Positions 1 to 8,105 are shown, numbered from the stretch's first letter. The stretch is 17,930 nucleotides of DNA from CAITWF01 sp038231575 (GCA_038231575.1 JBBRLB010000124.1:1-17930), one strand, 5' to 3'. Numbers and translations are program-made. The notes: a model not told the origin generated them from the letters alone.

Positions 1-129
1 ACTCGCGTCGCGGAGCCCCTCGATGGGGATGGTCGACACCTGCGCCCGCACCGGCGAGGCCGCGAGGAATCCGAGCAGTGAACCAGATACAAAACGCGCC
101 AGCAAACGGCTGGCGCGGCGTGAAACCAT
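1..129 (-). CDS. N-terminus of an exported protein of unknown function (partial)
   Basis: On the minus strand an ATG at 129 opens a frame that runs off the left edge after 43 codons. It begins with a signal peptide: a basic stretch (MVSRRASRLLAR), a hydrophobic core (SGSLLGFLAA) and a likely signal peptidase I site after SPVRA, so the mature protein would start QVSTIPIEGLRD. Too little is present to name the family. The mature start is compatible with several secreted hydrolase families, but none is claimed. It is divergent from the efflux operon and shares the 242-bp spacer with it. No Shine-Dalgarno sequence precedes the start. A perfect 9-bp inverted repeat with a 5-nt loop (95-117) lies inside the signal-peptide codons. 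Confidence 0.7.
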   Translation of the reverse strand, partial: MVSRRASRLLARFVSGSLLGFLAASPVRAQVSTIPIEGLRDAS

Positions 130-371
130 CCAAGCAGAAGGAGGAAGCATGGGAAAGAATCGCGCGGGAACGCGACTCGCGGAGGCAACGTCGCCGCCGC
201 GCCGCTGGCAATCCCGTTTTTCCCGTTGCGACGAGAGATGATTTTCGCGTCACCTTTTGGTGATCGCCGCGTCTTTGCCCAGCGCACCCCACTGCATTTG
301 AGCCGGTTCCCCGGTAAGTTTCATCTGGGAGTTGCGCCTTTTCTTAACGCTCCCGCTTCACCTCTTCCGTC
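130..371. other. divergent intergenic spacer
   Basis: Region between two divergent genes, expected to hold both promoters, but no convincing sigma-70 -35/-10 pair was found. Two things are visible. TCACC-TTTT-GGTGA at 250-263 is a 5-bp hairpin that extends by three more pairs across a one-base bulge and could be an operator. A near-perfect Shine-Dalgarno (AAGGAGG, 138-144) lies 4 nt ahead of an ATG at 149 that opens a 30-codon, arginine-rich plus-strand frame ending at 241. That frame has no recognisable features and is not called as a gene. Confidence 0.4.
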
Positions 372-1949
372 ATGGCCAAATCGAAAAATTACGTCGGTCT
401 CATTATTCTCCTGCTCGTCGTGGTCGCCGGCGGCGGCGGCGTCTGGTATTATTTTTTTGGCCGACCGGAAAAACCGCCGGAATATTCGACGATCAAGGTC
501 GCGCGCGGCAGCATCATCCAGACCATCAGCGCCACCGGCAGCCTGCAGACCACCTCGCAGGTCACGATTAGTAGCCAAGTCTCCGGCAACGTCCGCGAGA
601 TCAACGCGGACTTCAACGATCAGGTCAAAAAGGGCCAGTGGCTCCTCAAGATCGATCCGTCCACCTATGAGCAGAAGGTGAAGCAAGCGAAGGCGGATCT
701 CGAGGCCGCGAAGGCCAGCACGGTCAAGATTCGGGGCGATACCGGCCGCAACAAGGAGCTCTTCGAAAAGAAGCTTATCTCCCAATCGGACTACGACGCG
801 GCGGTCGCCCAGCTGGCCCAGTCCGAGTCCACGCTGGTCAGCCGGCAGGCCGCCGCCGAAAACGCCCAGACGGATCTCGAGCGCTGCGTCATCTATTCGC
901 CGATCGACGGCGTCGTCCTCAACCGCACGATCGACGTCGGTGCCACCGTCAACGTGAACCAGTCCGCGGTGGCACTCTATACCATCATCAATGATCTGAC
1001 CCGGCTGCAGATCAGCGCGGATGTGTCCGAGGCGGACATTGGCAGCGTGCAGGAAAAACAGATGGTGCGATTTTCGGTGGACGCCTATCTGAACCGCCCG
1101 TTTCAAGGCGTCGTTTCCCAAGTGCGCAATTTCGCCAAAAGCTCCAGCGGTGTCGTCACCTTTTCGGTCATCATCGACGTGGACAACAGCAACCTGCTCC
1201 TCAAGCCGGGCATGACGGCGACCGCCAACATCATCGTGGCGGAGCGTCCCGATGTCTTGGTCGTCGCGAACAACGCCCTCCGCGTGCGCATTCCGCCGGA
1301 CTTGCTGCCCAAGACCCCCGCCGCTCCGGCGGCTGCGGCGCCCGCGCCGGGCGCGCCCGCCGCTCCCGCGGCTGACAAGGCCAGTTCCACGATGACGGAC
1401 GAGGAAAAATTCGCTGCCATGCGTGAAGTCATGACGACCGCTGGCGTCCAGCGCGGCACGCCGCCCACGCCTGATGTGCTGGAAAAAGCCAAGAAGCTCG
1501 CGGTCGACAAAGGCCTCGACCCGGTAGTCGTTGCCCAAATGATCAACCGCATGTCCAGCGGCGGTGGCGGTGGTGGGTCCGGGGGCAAAGGCGGCGGTGG
1601 TCCTGGCGGTGGCGGCGGGCGGAATCGCAACGGCGGAGGCTCCGGCGTCGCCAGCGGCACCGGCATGAACGTCAGCAATCAGCCGCGCACCGTTTATAAA
1701 TTGGTCACGGATGCCGCGGGCAAAAAATCGCCCGAGCCCGTCACCGTTCATTTGGGGATCTCGGACGGCACCATCACCCAGATTGTCGATGGCGCGGCCG
1801 AGGGCGACGTGCTGATCACCTATGTCACGTTGCCGGGTGCTCCGGCCTCGGTCGCCGGCCCGCAGGGCCAAAGTGGAAATCCTTTCCAGCAAAATCAGCG
1901 CGGCGGTGGCGGGCCCGGTGGCGGTGGCTATAGCGGTCGCGGCTTCTAA
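372..1949 (+). CDS. MacA-type periplasmic adaptor (membrane fusion protein) of an ABC efflux pump
   Basis: HlyD/MacA-family adaptor that bridges an inner-membrane ABC exporter to an outer-membrane channel. Of its 525 residues, 8-28 form the N-terminal membrane anchor. Residues 55-95 (ATGSLQ; SGNVREI) are the first biotinyl-lipoyl half, 97-170 the alpha-hairpin coiled coil, and 171-205 (YSPIDGVVLNRTIDVGA) the second lipoyl half. Residues 210-300 form the beta-barrel and 437-490 the membrane-proximal domain. MacA proteins are usually about 370 residues. The excess sits at 314-436: an Ala/Pro linker, a predicted helical stretch of about 55 residues from MTDEEKF to MINRM, then a Gly-rich tract. 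A second Gly-rich tract ends the protein. It is the first gene of a three-gene operon, with the ATPase 51 bp downstream. No Shine-Dalgarno is seen. The family is secure; the exported substrate is unknown. Confidence 0.92.
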   Translation: MAKSKNYVGLIILLLVVVAGGGGVWYYFFGRPEKPPEYSTIKVARGSIIQTISATGSLQTTSQVTISSQVSGNVREINADFNDQVKKGQWLLKIDPSTYEQKVKQAKADLEAAKASTVKIRGDTGRNKELFEKKLISQSDYDAAVAQLAQSESTLVSRQAAAENAQTDLERCVIYSPIDGVVLNRTIDVGATVNVNQSAVALYTIINDLTRLQISADVSEADIGSVQEKQMVRFSVDAYLNRPFQGVVSQVRNFAKSSSGVVTFSVIIDVDNSNLLLKPGMTATANIIVAERPDVLVVANNALRVRIPPDLLPKTPAAPAAAAPAPGAPAAPAADKASSTMTDEEKFAAMREVMTTAGVQRGTPPTPDVLEKAKKLAVDKGLDPVVVAQMINRMSSGGGGGGSGGKGGGGPGGGGGRNRNGGGSGVASGTGMNVSNQPRTVYKLVTDAAGKKSPEPVTVHLGISDGTITQIVDGAAEGDVLITYVTLPGAPASVAGPQGQSGNPFQQNQRGGGGPGGGGYSGRGF

Positions 1950-2000
1950 CCGCGCCAGTTCCCGGTTCACCTTCCACGATCCCTTTTCCATTCTCCCGCC

Positions 2001-2780
2001 ATGCCTGCTGTAGTCAAAATCGACGCGATTCATAAGATTTATGATTCGGGCGAGGTGCCGGTGCATGCGGTGCGCGGTGTTTCCCTCGAGATCCAGCAGA
2101 AGGAATTTGTCGCCCTGATGGGCGCGAGCGGCTCCGGCAAGTCCACCCTCATGAACATGCTGGGCTGCCTGGATCGCCCCACGCGTGGCAGCTATCTGCT
2201 GGATGGCGTCGATGTGGCGCAGCTCGACAAAAACGAACTCGCCGACATCCGGAATCAGAAACTCGGCTTCGTCTTTCAGGGTTTCAATCTCCTCGCCCGC
2301 ACCACCGCGTTGGAAAATGTCGAACTGCCCTGTCTCTACGGCAAGGAACGCATGTCCGCGAAAAAGATGCGCGAGCGCGCCATGCACTGTCTCGACATCG
2401 TGGGTCTGTCCAATCGGGCGGACCACATGCCGAATCAGCTCTCCGGTGGACAGCAGCAGCGCGTCGCGATCGCGCGCGCGCTGGTCAATCAACCCCAACT
2501 CCTCCTCGCCGACGAGCCGACGGGCAATCTCGACAGCAGGACTTCCATCGAGGTCATGGGGGTGTTTCAAAAACTTAACGAGCAGGGCATCACGATTGTG
2601 ATGGTCACGCACGAACTCGACGTCGCCCATTACTGCAAACGTTACCTCATCCTCCGCGACGGCGTGGTCGTCCGCGATGAACCGACCCAGAATCGCAGCA
2701 TCGCGGAAGTCGAGTTGGCCAAGCTGAAGGAAGCGGAAACCGCCGCCAAACTGCTCGCCGCCGGCTCGAACGCCGCCTGA
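2001..2780 (+). CDS. MacB/LolD-type ABC transporter ATP-binding protein
   Basis: ATPase of a MacB-like (type VII, mechanotransmission) ABC transporter, 259 residues. It shows Walker A GASGSGKST (41-49), Q-loop glutamine 93 in VFQGFNLLAR, signature LSGGQQQR (147-154), Walker B LLLADEPTGNLD (167-178) and switch histidine 204 in VTHE. The LADEPTGNLD form is typical of the LolD/MacB/FtsE group. In E. coli MacB the ATPase and permease are one polypeptide. Here they are separate, with the permease gene starting 23 bp downstream. The start at 2001 puts the first residues directly before the conserved first strand (VVKIDAIHKIY). The C-terminal 30 residues are charged and alanine-rich and may be a disordered tail. 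There is no Shine-Dalgarno. Confidence 0.95.
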   Translation: MPAVVKIDAIHKIYDSGEVPVHAVRGVSLEIQQKEFVALMGASGSGKSTLMNMLGCLDRPTRGSYLLDGVDVAQLDKNELADIRNQKLGFVFQGFNLLARTTALENVELPCLYGKERMSAKKMRERAMHCLDIVGLSNRADHMPNQLSGGQQQRVAIARALVNQPQLLLADEPTGNLDSRTSIEVMGVFQKLNEQGITIVMVTHELDVAHYCKRYLILRDGVVVRDEPTQNRSIAEVELAKLKEAETAAKLLAAGSNAA

Positions 2781-2803
2781 GCCCGTTGTAATTTCCGAAT
2801 CCC

Positions 2804-4099
2804 ATGCGCTTTTTTATCACTCTGAAGATGGCCTTGCGGGCCCTGCGCCGTAACACCATGCGGTCGATCCTCACCGGCCTCGGCATCATCATCGGGGTGG
2901 CCGCCGTCATCGCCATGGTCAGCATCGGCAACGGCGCGAAGGCTCAGGTCCAAGCCGCGATCGCCAGCCTCGGTGACAACCTCGTGCTCGTCGGCCCGGG
3001 CAATCAGGGTCAGGGCGGCGGCGTGCGCAGTGGCTTCGGTGGCGCCACCACCCTCACGGCGGCCGATTCCGATGCGATTGTCTCCAGCTTTCAAAACGCC
3101 AAAACCGCGGGTGAAGGCAGTGTAATTGCTGTTAGCCCTTACGTGGTCGCGCGCAGCCAGATTCTGGCGAACGGTTTGAATTGGGGCACGCAGATTTATG
3201 GGGTGTCACCTGACTTCCCCATCATCCGGAGTTGGCGTGTGGCCTCGGGGGTATTTTTCGAAGATCCCGAAGTGGCAGCTTCCGCCAAAGTCGCCGTGGT
3301 GGGCAAAACGATCATTGATAATCTTTTCCCCGACATGGATCCCGCCAGCGTCATCGGGCAAAGCATCCGCATCTTTGGTCAAGGCGGTGGCGGGGATCGC
3401 GGGGATCGCGGCGGAGGAGGCGGTGGGAGCGGCGGAACGCCCTTTCGCATCATCGGAGTGATGGCCTCCAAAGGATTCAGCTCCAGCCAGGATCAGGACG
3501 ATGTCATTTTCATCCCCTACTCCAGCCATATGAAGCGCATCTCGCGCCGCACTTATCTCTCCACCATTTACGTGCAGGCGAAGGACGAGGATTCAGTCAT
3601 CAAGGTGAAAACCGACGTTACCGATCTGCTCACCCAGCGCCACAACGGCACTGTCGACTTCACCGTGCAGGATCAAGCCGACATCACCGCGGCCCGCACC
3701 GCTTCCACCGACGCCATGACCTATCTCCTCGGCGCCATCGCCGGCGTGTCGCTGCTCGTCGGCGGCATCGGCATCATGAACATCATGCTCGTCTCCGTGA
3801 CCGAGCGCACCCGCGAGATCGGCATCCGCATGGCCCTCGGCGCGCACGGCAGCGACGTCCTCACCCAATTCTTGATCGAGGCCATCGCCCTCAGTTCGCT
3901 CGGCGGCTTGGTCGGCGTGGCCCTGGGCATCGGCGGATCGATCATGCTCGGCAACTACAAGGGCTGGCCGGTCGAGCCGTCCACCAGCGCGATGATCATC
4001 GCCGTGGGCTTCAGCGCCGCCGTCGGTGTTTTCTTCGGCTACTACCCTGCCCGCAAAGCCGCGCAACTCGATCCGATCGACGCGCTGCGCTACGAGTAA
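2804..4099 (+). CDS. MacB-like ABC transporter permease (FtsX family)
   Basis: Inner-membrane permease partner of the preceding ATPase, 431 residues. The fold is the MacB one: TM1 at about 22-42 (LTGLGIIIGVAAVIAM), a large periplasmic domain (45-300), then three closely spaced helices at about 305-330, 355-382 and 393-415. Family hallmarks are SVTERTREIGIRMALGA (331-347), just after TM2, and the C-terminal FGYYPARKAAQLDPIDALR. A Gly-rich segment (about 193-211, GGGGDRGDRGGGGGG) interrupts the periplasmic domain before the conserved TPFRIIGVM strand, which is unusual. It resembles the Gly-rich tracts in the adaptor encoded two genes upstream. It probably works with that adaptor and an outer-membrane TolC-like protein that is not in this window. 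Confidence 0.94.
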   Translation: MRFFITLKMALRALRRNTMRSILTGLGIIIGVAAVIAMVSIGNGAKAQVQAAIASLGDNLVLVGPGNQGQGGGVRSGFGGATTLTAADSDAIVSSFQNAKTAGEGSVIAVSPYVVARSQILANGLNWGTQIYGVSPDFPIIRSWRVASGVFFEDPEVAASAKVAVVGKTIIDNLFPDMDPASVIGQSIRIFGQGGGGDRGDRGGGGGGSGGTPFRIIGVMASKGFSSSQDQDDVIFIPYSSHMKRISRRTYLSTIYVQAKDEDSVIKVKTDVTDLLTQRHNGTVDFTVQDQADITAARTASTDAMTYLLGAIAGVSLLVGGIGIMNIMLVSVTERTREIGIRMALGAHGSDVLTQFLIEAIALSSLGGLVGVALGIGGSIMLGNYKGWPVEPSTSAMIIAVGFSAAVGVFFGYYPARKAAQLDPIDALRYE

Positions 4100-4130
4100 T
4101 CAGGCGCGCCGGTCTCGCACCCACGGCCGT

Positions 4131-4190
4131 AATTCAGTGGGTTACCCAGGGTCCGCCGCGCTTCATCCGTCGCATTCTTGCTGCGCCGCG
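4131..4190 (+). repeat. possible degenerate intergenic repeat fragment
   Basis: In the 115-bp spacer after the efflux operon the sequence contains the short palindrome TGGGT-T-ACCCA (4138-4148) followed by GGGTCCGCCGCG. From memory, 'GTGGGTTACCCAGGGT' resembles one arm of intergenic hairpin elements scattered through Planctomycetes/Verrucomicrobia genomes. The expected second arm (ACCCTGGG) is not seen nearby, so this may be a truncated copy or coincidence. Confidence 0.2.
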
Positions 4191-4214
4191 AGCGGCCGCG
4201 AGTCAGCGTGGCGC

Positions 4215-5468
4215 ATGCGATATTTGCTTCTGCTCGCCCTCGTCTCTTCGGTCGCGTTCGCCGCGCCGAAAACGCATCGCGAGCTTCGCGCTGACGGTGA
4301 CGCGGCTTACCAGCGGAAGGACTTCGCCGCGGCCCACGACGCCTATGCCGCCGCGCTCACGCTGCGGCCCGACTCGCCGCGCTATCTCCACAACCTCGCG
4401 GCCACGGCGGCGCTCTTGGGCCAGAAAACAGCAGCGCTCGAAACACTCCGGCAGCTCGCCGGCCTCGGCATCTTCACCCGCGTCGCCACCGACCCCGATT
4501 TCGCTTCCTTGAAGGACACGCGCGAGTTCGCGGAAATTTTGCGGCAGCTCGAAGCCAACCGCGCCCCCCAAGGCTCCACTGCAACCATCGCTGAACTCCC
4601 CGACCAGACCGGCATCCTCGAGGGCATCGCCGGGCGCGAGCGCACCAAAGATCTCTTTCTCGGTGACATGCACCGCCGCTGCGTTTGGCGACGCGATCGC
4701 GCGGGCAATATCACGCGCTTCACGGTCGAAGATGAAAAGTTACTCGGCGTGTTCGGGCTCGCCGTCGATGAAAAGCGCGGTGCGCTCTGGGCGGCGACGA
4801 GCGCGCTCCCGGAGATGTCCGGGTTCACCGCCGCGCTCAAAGGCCGTGCCGCCCTCGCCGAATTCGATCTCGCGACCGGCAATCTCCGGCGGGTGCTCCC
4901 CGTGCCCGTCGACGGCCGCGACCACGTCCTCGGCGATCTGGTGCTTGCGCCCGATGGCACGATCTATCTCACCGACAGCACCGCCCCAATCATCTGGCAA
5001 TTCGCACCGGGCACCGACGCGCTCACCCAACTCGTCGAGTCGGCTGAGTTTTCGTCATTGCAAGGCCTCGTGGTCAGCGGCCGCACGCTGCTCGTCACCG
5101 ACTACGCCAACGGCTTCCTCACGATCAATCTCGCGTCGCACGCGATTCATGCGCTCGCGCCGCCTCCCCAAACCACGTTGCTCGGCGTCGACGGCTTCGT
5201 CGCTGTTCCGGGCGGCGTGATTGCGGTGCAAAACGGCGTCGTGCCGCAGCGCATTTTGAAGATTTCATTCTCTGCTGACACCACGACGATCACCGGCGTC
5301 GAAGTGCTCGCCGCCGCCCTCCCGGCGCTCGACGACCTCACGCTTATCACGCGCGCCGGCGATCAGCTGGTCGTCGTCGCAGGCGGCGGTTGGGACGGTT
5401 TCGATCCGGAGAAGAGTCCGCATCCGGCGGCCCATACCGTTCGGCTCCTCGGTCTCGGCGTGCGCTGA
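4215..5468 (+). CDS. exported TPR and beta-propeller (SMP-30/NHL-like) protein
   Basis: A 417-residue protein with a clear signal peptide (MRYLLLLALVSSVAFA, cleavage near AAP). Residues 20-115 hold tetratricopeptide-like helices (ADGDAAYQRKDFAAAHDAYAAAL; the second repeat at 56-80). Residues 130-417 show repeating strands of a six-bladed propeller of the SMP-30/gluconolactonase/NHL type, for example VFGLAVDEKRGALWAAT, GDLVLAPDGTIYLTDS and LQGLVVSGRTLLVTDY. A complete set of SMP-30 metal ligands cannot be confirmed, so lactonase activity is not claimed. The start at 4215 is chosen because it begins the signal peptide; the open frame continues upstream into the permease gene but looks non-coding there. 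It precedes an ABC importer on the same strand by 59 bp and could be a periplasmic ligand-handling partner (inference). Confidence 0.8.
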   Translation: MRYLLLLALVSSVAFAAPKTHRELRADGDAAYQRKDFAAAHDAYAAALTLRPDSPRYLHNLAATAALLGQKTAALETLRQLAGLGIFTRVATDPDFASLKDTREFAEILRQLEANRAPQGSTATIAELPDQTGILEGIAGRERTKDLFLGDMHRRCVWRRDRAGNITRFTVEDEKLLGVFGLAVDEKRGALWAATSALPEMSGFTAALKGRAALAEFDLATGNLRRVLPVPVDGRDHVLGDLVLAPDGTIYLTDSTAPIIWQFAPGTDALTQLVESAEFSSLQGLVVSGRTLLVTDYANGFLTINLASHAIHALAPPPQTTLLGVDGFVAVPGGVIAVQNGVVPQRILKISFSADTTTITGVEVLAAALPALDDLTLITRAGDQLVVVAGGGWDGFDPEKSPHPAAHTVRLLGLGVR

Positions 5469-5527
5469 GTGTCAGCGTCCATCTCGTCACTTGTCAGTCG
5501 GCGAATGTCACTCCACGTTCGCCGCGC

Positions 5528-6298
5528 ATGTCCGCGTCACCCATCGTTGAATTTCGCGAAGTCACCAAGCGCTTCGGCGATGGCCCGCTCGTGCTCGACC
5601 GGATCAACCTCGCGGCCCGGCCCGGCGAATTCATCAGCCTGATCGGGCCGAGCGGCTGCGGAAAATCCACGCTGCTCCGCCTCGTCGCCGGGCTCAGCCC
5701 GATCAGTTCCGGTGCGCTCACGGTCGGTGGCCTCACGCCCGATGCGGCCGCGGCGGAACTCGCCTTCGTGTTTCAGGAACCGACGCTGCTCCCGTGGCTC
5801 ACGGTCGCGCGCAACGTCGAACTCGCCCCGCGCCTGCGCGGCAGCTCCGCCGCGGCACGCGCCGCCACGAGCCAGCGCGTGCTCGACCTCGTCCGCCTCG
5901 GCGATCGCGCGGGTGCCTACCCGCGGCAACTTTCCGGCGGGCAGAAAATGCGCGTCTCGATTGCGCGCGCCCTCGCGCTCGCGCCGAAGATTCTGCTGCT
6001 CGACGAACCGTTCGGCGCGCTCGACGAGATGACGCGCGAGCACCTCAACGAGGAGCTGCTCGCGATCCACGCGTCGGCGGCGTGGACCGCCTTTTTCGTC
6101 ACGCACTCGGTCGCCGAGGCGGTGTTTCTTTCGAACCGCATCCTCGTGATGTCGGCCAACCCCGGTCGCATCCACACGGAGATTCGCGTCGACCTGCCCG
6201 CGGCGCGCACCGCCGAAACGCGCCTCTCCCGCGCCTACCACGATCTCGTGGCGGATGTGTCGCGGTTGTTGCGCTCCGTCGAAATCGCCGCCGCCTGA
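5528..6298 (+). CDS. NitT/TauT-type ABC transporter ATP-binding protein
   Basis: ATPase of the nitrate/sulfonate/HMP-type importer family, 256 residues. It has Walker A GPSGCGKST (40-48), Q-loop 83 within VFQEPTLLPWLTV (the EPTLLPW form is typical of SsuB/TauB/ThiZ), signature LSGGQKMR (135-142), Walker B ILLLDEPFGALD (155-166) and switch histidine 193 in FFVTHSVAEAVF. The C-terminal region (NPGRI, 211-215) matches the family. The start at 5528 directly precedes the first strand; the frame is open 46 codons further upstream but the extra sequence is not family-like. The permease starts 5 bp after its stop, so the two are co-transcribed. Confidence 0.94.
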   Translation: MSASPIVEFREVTKRFGDGPLVLDRINLAARPGEFISLIGPSGCGKSTLLRLVAGLSPISSGALTVGGLTPDAAAAELAFVFQEPTLLPWLTVARNVELAPRLRGSSAAARAATSQRVLDLVRLGDRAGAYPRQLSGGQKMRVSIARALALAPKILLLDEPFGALDEMTREHLNEELLAIHASAAWTAFFVTHSVAEAVFLSNRILVMSANPGRIHTEIRVDLPAARTAETRLSRAYHDLVADVSRLLRSVEIAAA

Positions 6299-6303
6299 CC
6301 GCC

Positions 6304-7095
6304 ATGTCGTCGCGTTTGCTTCGCATTGTCCTTCCCGCCACGACCGGCGCGCTCGTAATCGCCGCGTGGTATGGCTTTCACTTCTGGCTGGATGCGGAGC
6401 TGCGTTTCCTGCTGCCGACGCCCGGCCAGATTCTCGCCGCCTTTCGCGACAATGGCGACGCCCTCGCCCGCGCTGCGCTCAATACCACCGAGGGAGCGCT
6501 CCTCGGCTTTGGGCTCGCGGCGCTGGTCGGGTTCCTCCTCGCGGTCGGGCTTTCGCTCTCGTCGCTCGTGCGCGCCAGCCTCTATCCCTACCTGATGATT
6601 TTGCAGATGACGCCCATCATCGTCATCGCTCCCATCCTGGTATTGTGGGTCGGCGCCGGGCTCAAGAGCGTGACGGTGATCACGTTTCTCATCTGCTTTT
6701 TTCCGTTGGTCGTGAACACCACCCAGGGCCTCGTCTCGACCGACCGCAATCTCGTCGAACTCTTCGCCATGTGGCGCGCGAGCCGCTGGCAGCAGCTCGT
6801 GCACCTCCGCATTCCCGCGGCCCTGCCGTATTTTTTCACCGGCCTGCGCATCGCCGCCACGCTGGCGCCGATCGGCGCGCTAGTGGGTGACTACACCGCG
6901 GGTAGTTCCGACGGCGACGGTGGGGGCCTCGGGTTCCAGGCGATCATTTATAACAGCCAGGCGAAATATCCTGCGCTCTTCGCCACGGCTGCCGTAACGT
7001 GCGTGCTCGGTTTTCTTTTCACCGCCGCCGTGCTGGCGTTAAGCTGGTTCGCCCTGCATCACTGGCACGATTCCTACGAACGCAGCGACCGATGA
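6304..7095 (+). CDS. NitT/TauT-type ABC transporter permease
   Basis: BPD_transp_1-type inner-membrane permease, 263 residues, with about six membrane helices: 9-28, 64-86, 93-117, 120-138, 180-200 and 227-250. The loop that docks on the ATPase (EAA loop) is ELFAMWRASRWQQLVHLRIPAALP at 152-175. The usual glycine in 'LGAS' is replaced by arginine 159, a mild departure from consensus. LPTPGQIL (37-44) near the N-terminus is characteristic of this family. The start at 6304 is 5 bp after the ATPase stop; the frame stays open far upstream across the ATPase gene, but that is a shadow. The stop overlaps the next gene's first possible start as ATGA. Confidence 0.94.
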   Translation: MSSRLLRIVLPATTGALVIAAWYGFHFWLDAELRFLLPTPGQILAAFRDNGDALARAALNTTEGALLGFGLAALVGFLLAVGLSLSSLVRASLYPYLMILQMTPIIVIAPILVLWVGAGLKSVTVITFLICFFPLVVNTTQGLVSTDRNLVELFAMWRASRWQQLVHLRIPAALPYFFTGLRIAATLAPIGALVGDYTAGSSDGDGGGLGFQAIIYNSQAKYPALFATAAVTCVLGFLFTAAVLALSWFALHHWHDSYERSDR

Positions 7096-8069
7096 TTCCT
7101 CCCATGAAATTTGTCCGACTCACCGTCCTAGCCCTCATGGCCGTCGCCGCACTGCACGCCGCCGACAAACCGCTCGTCAAAATTTCAGTCCAACTCGACT
7201 GGATCGCCGAGCCCGAGCACGGGGGACTCTACCAAGCCCTCGCGCGCGGTTATTTTCGCGATGAAGGGCTCGACGTCGAACTCCGGCCCGGCGGCCCCGC
7301 CGCGCATTTGAAGGAAGATCTGCTGACGAGCCGCGTCGACATCATCCAGGCCGACAGCACCAACACGCTCCTCCAGCAGGCCGAGGGCCTGCCCTTCGTC
7401 CAATTCGCCGCCGTTTTCCAGGACGATCCCTCGGGCATCCTGGTCAACGCCGACAGCTCCGTCCGCACGTTTGCGGACCTCAACGGCAAATCGATCATCG
7501 CGCGGCCCGAGTGGGCGTTCCTCAAGTTCCTGAAGAAAAAATACGGCCTGACCGTTAACACCATTCCGCAGAATTTTTCCGTCACCGCGTTCCTCGGCAA
7601 CAAGGAGGCGCTGCAACAGGGCTACTTTATCGCTGAACCCTATCACATCGTGCAGGCCGGCGGAAAAGCGCCGCGCTTCCTCGCGACGTGGGACGCCGGC
7701 TTCCGCTCTTACGCGGTCATGGTGACAAGCCGGAAATTCGCCCGCGATCATCCCGCCGATCTGAAGGCGTTTGTGCGCGCCGCGATCAAGGGCTGGCGTG
7801 ATTACGTCGCGGGCGATCCGGCGCCGGCCCATGCCGCTCTCAAGCAGGCGAACAAGAATAACACCGACGAATTCATGGCTTTCTCCCGCGGGAAAATCAT
7901 CCAGGAAAAACTCGTCACGGGCCGCGATGCCAGCGGCGGTCCCGCGAATATCGGCCGCCTCGATCCCGCGCGGTATGCGACGCAAATCGAGCAACTGGAA
8001 GACCTCGGCATCCTCGCCAAAGGCAAAGTCACCGTGAGCACCGCGATGACGACGGAGTTTCTCCCGTAG
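7092..8069 (+). CDS. NMT1/THI5-like ABC transporter substrate-binding protein
   Basis: Periplasmic solute-binding protein of the importer, 325 residues from the ATG at 7092 (ATGA overlap with the permease stop), or 321 residues from 7104. The latter gives a cleaner signal peptide (MKFVRLTVLALMAVAALHA, cleavage before ADKPL). The mature start VKISVQLDWIAEPEHGGLYQAL followed by GYFRDEGLDVEL is the hallmark of the NMT1/THI5 fold. Family members bind pyrimidine precursors of thiamine, nitrate, sulfonates or riboflavin-like molecules. The ligand cannot be fixed from sequence. No TPP riboswitch was recognised upstream and no thi genes are adjacent, so a thiamine role is not assumed. It is the last gene of the importer group. 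Confidence 0.9.
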   Translation: MIPPMKFVRLTVLALMAVAALHAADKPLVKISVQLDWIAEPEHGGLYQALARGYFRDEGLDVELRPGGPAAHLKEDLLTSRVDIIQADSTNTLLQQAEGLPFVQFAAVFQDDPSGILVNADSSVRTFADLNGKSIIARPEWAFLKFLKKKYGLTVNTIPQNFSVTAFLGNKEALQQGYFIAEPYHIVQAGGKAPRFLATWDAGFRSYAVMVTSRKFARDHPADLKAFVRAAIKGWRDYVAGDPAPAHAALKQANKNNTDEFMAFSRGKIIQEKLVTGRDASGGPANIGRLDPARYATQIEQLEDLGILAKGKVTVSTAMTTEFLP

Positions 8070-8076
8070 TTCACGA

Positions 8077-8105
8077 GCGGCTTTACGCCGCCCGCGTTCG
8101 CGGGC
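8077..8105 (+). other. two overlapping small hairpins after the importer genes
   Basis: GCGGC-TTTAC-GCCGC (8077-8091) and GCCGC-like GCCCGC-GTTC-GCGGGC (8090-8105) are adjacent, mutually exclusive stem-loops in the 47-bp spacer. No T-run follows, so this is not a standard intrinsic terminator. It may attenuate, stabilise the upstream mRNA, or mean nothing. Confidence 0.3.

Noticed and set aside
149..241. 30-codon plus-strand frame with a near-perfect Shine-Dalgarno
   Set aside because: The peptide is Arg/Pro-rich with no helix, signal or family likeness and looks like random GC-rich coding; the purine run may be chance. Not called as a gene, but worth a conservation check.
313..336. Possible third copy of the shared motif (GGTA...GGG.GTTGCG) upstream of the adaptor gene
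   Set aside because: Only the ends match and the central palindrome is missing; too weak to count.
321..2630. A 769-codon minus-strand open frame opposite the adaptor and ATPase genes
   Set aside because: The opposite strand encodes two textbook transporter proteins with intact motifs. The antisense frame has shadow composition (Arg, Gly, Asp, His rich, no motifs) and reflects the GC-rich third-position bias.
4138..4159. Possible further copy of the shared motif (GGGTTACC..AGGGTCCG) ahead of the propeller gene
   Set aside because: Needs a 4-bp gap and lacks the centre; better explained as a repeat fragment or chance.
4026..4214. Upstream extension of the propeller gene into the permease gene
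   Set aside because: The added 63 residues are not family-like, overlap a certain gene, and would bury the signal peptide that begins at 4215.
5469..5527. TPP riboswitch or other thiamine control ahead of the NMT1-type importer
   Set aside because: No CUGAGA-type core or paired arms in this spacer or in 4100-4214.
5794..6303. In-frame extension of the importer permease across the ATPase gene
   Set aside because: 170 shadow codons inside a well-defined ATPase; the permease family begins at the 6304 start.
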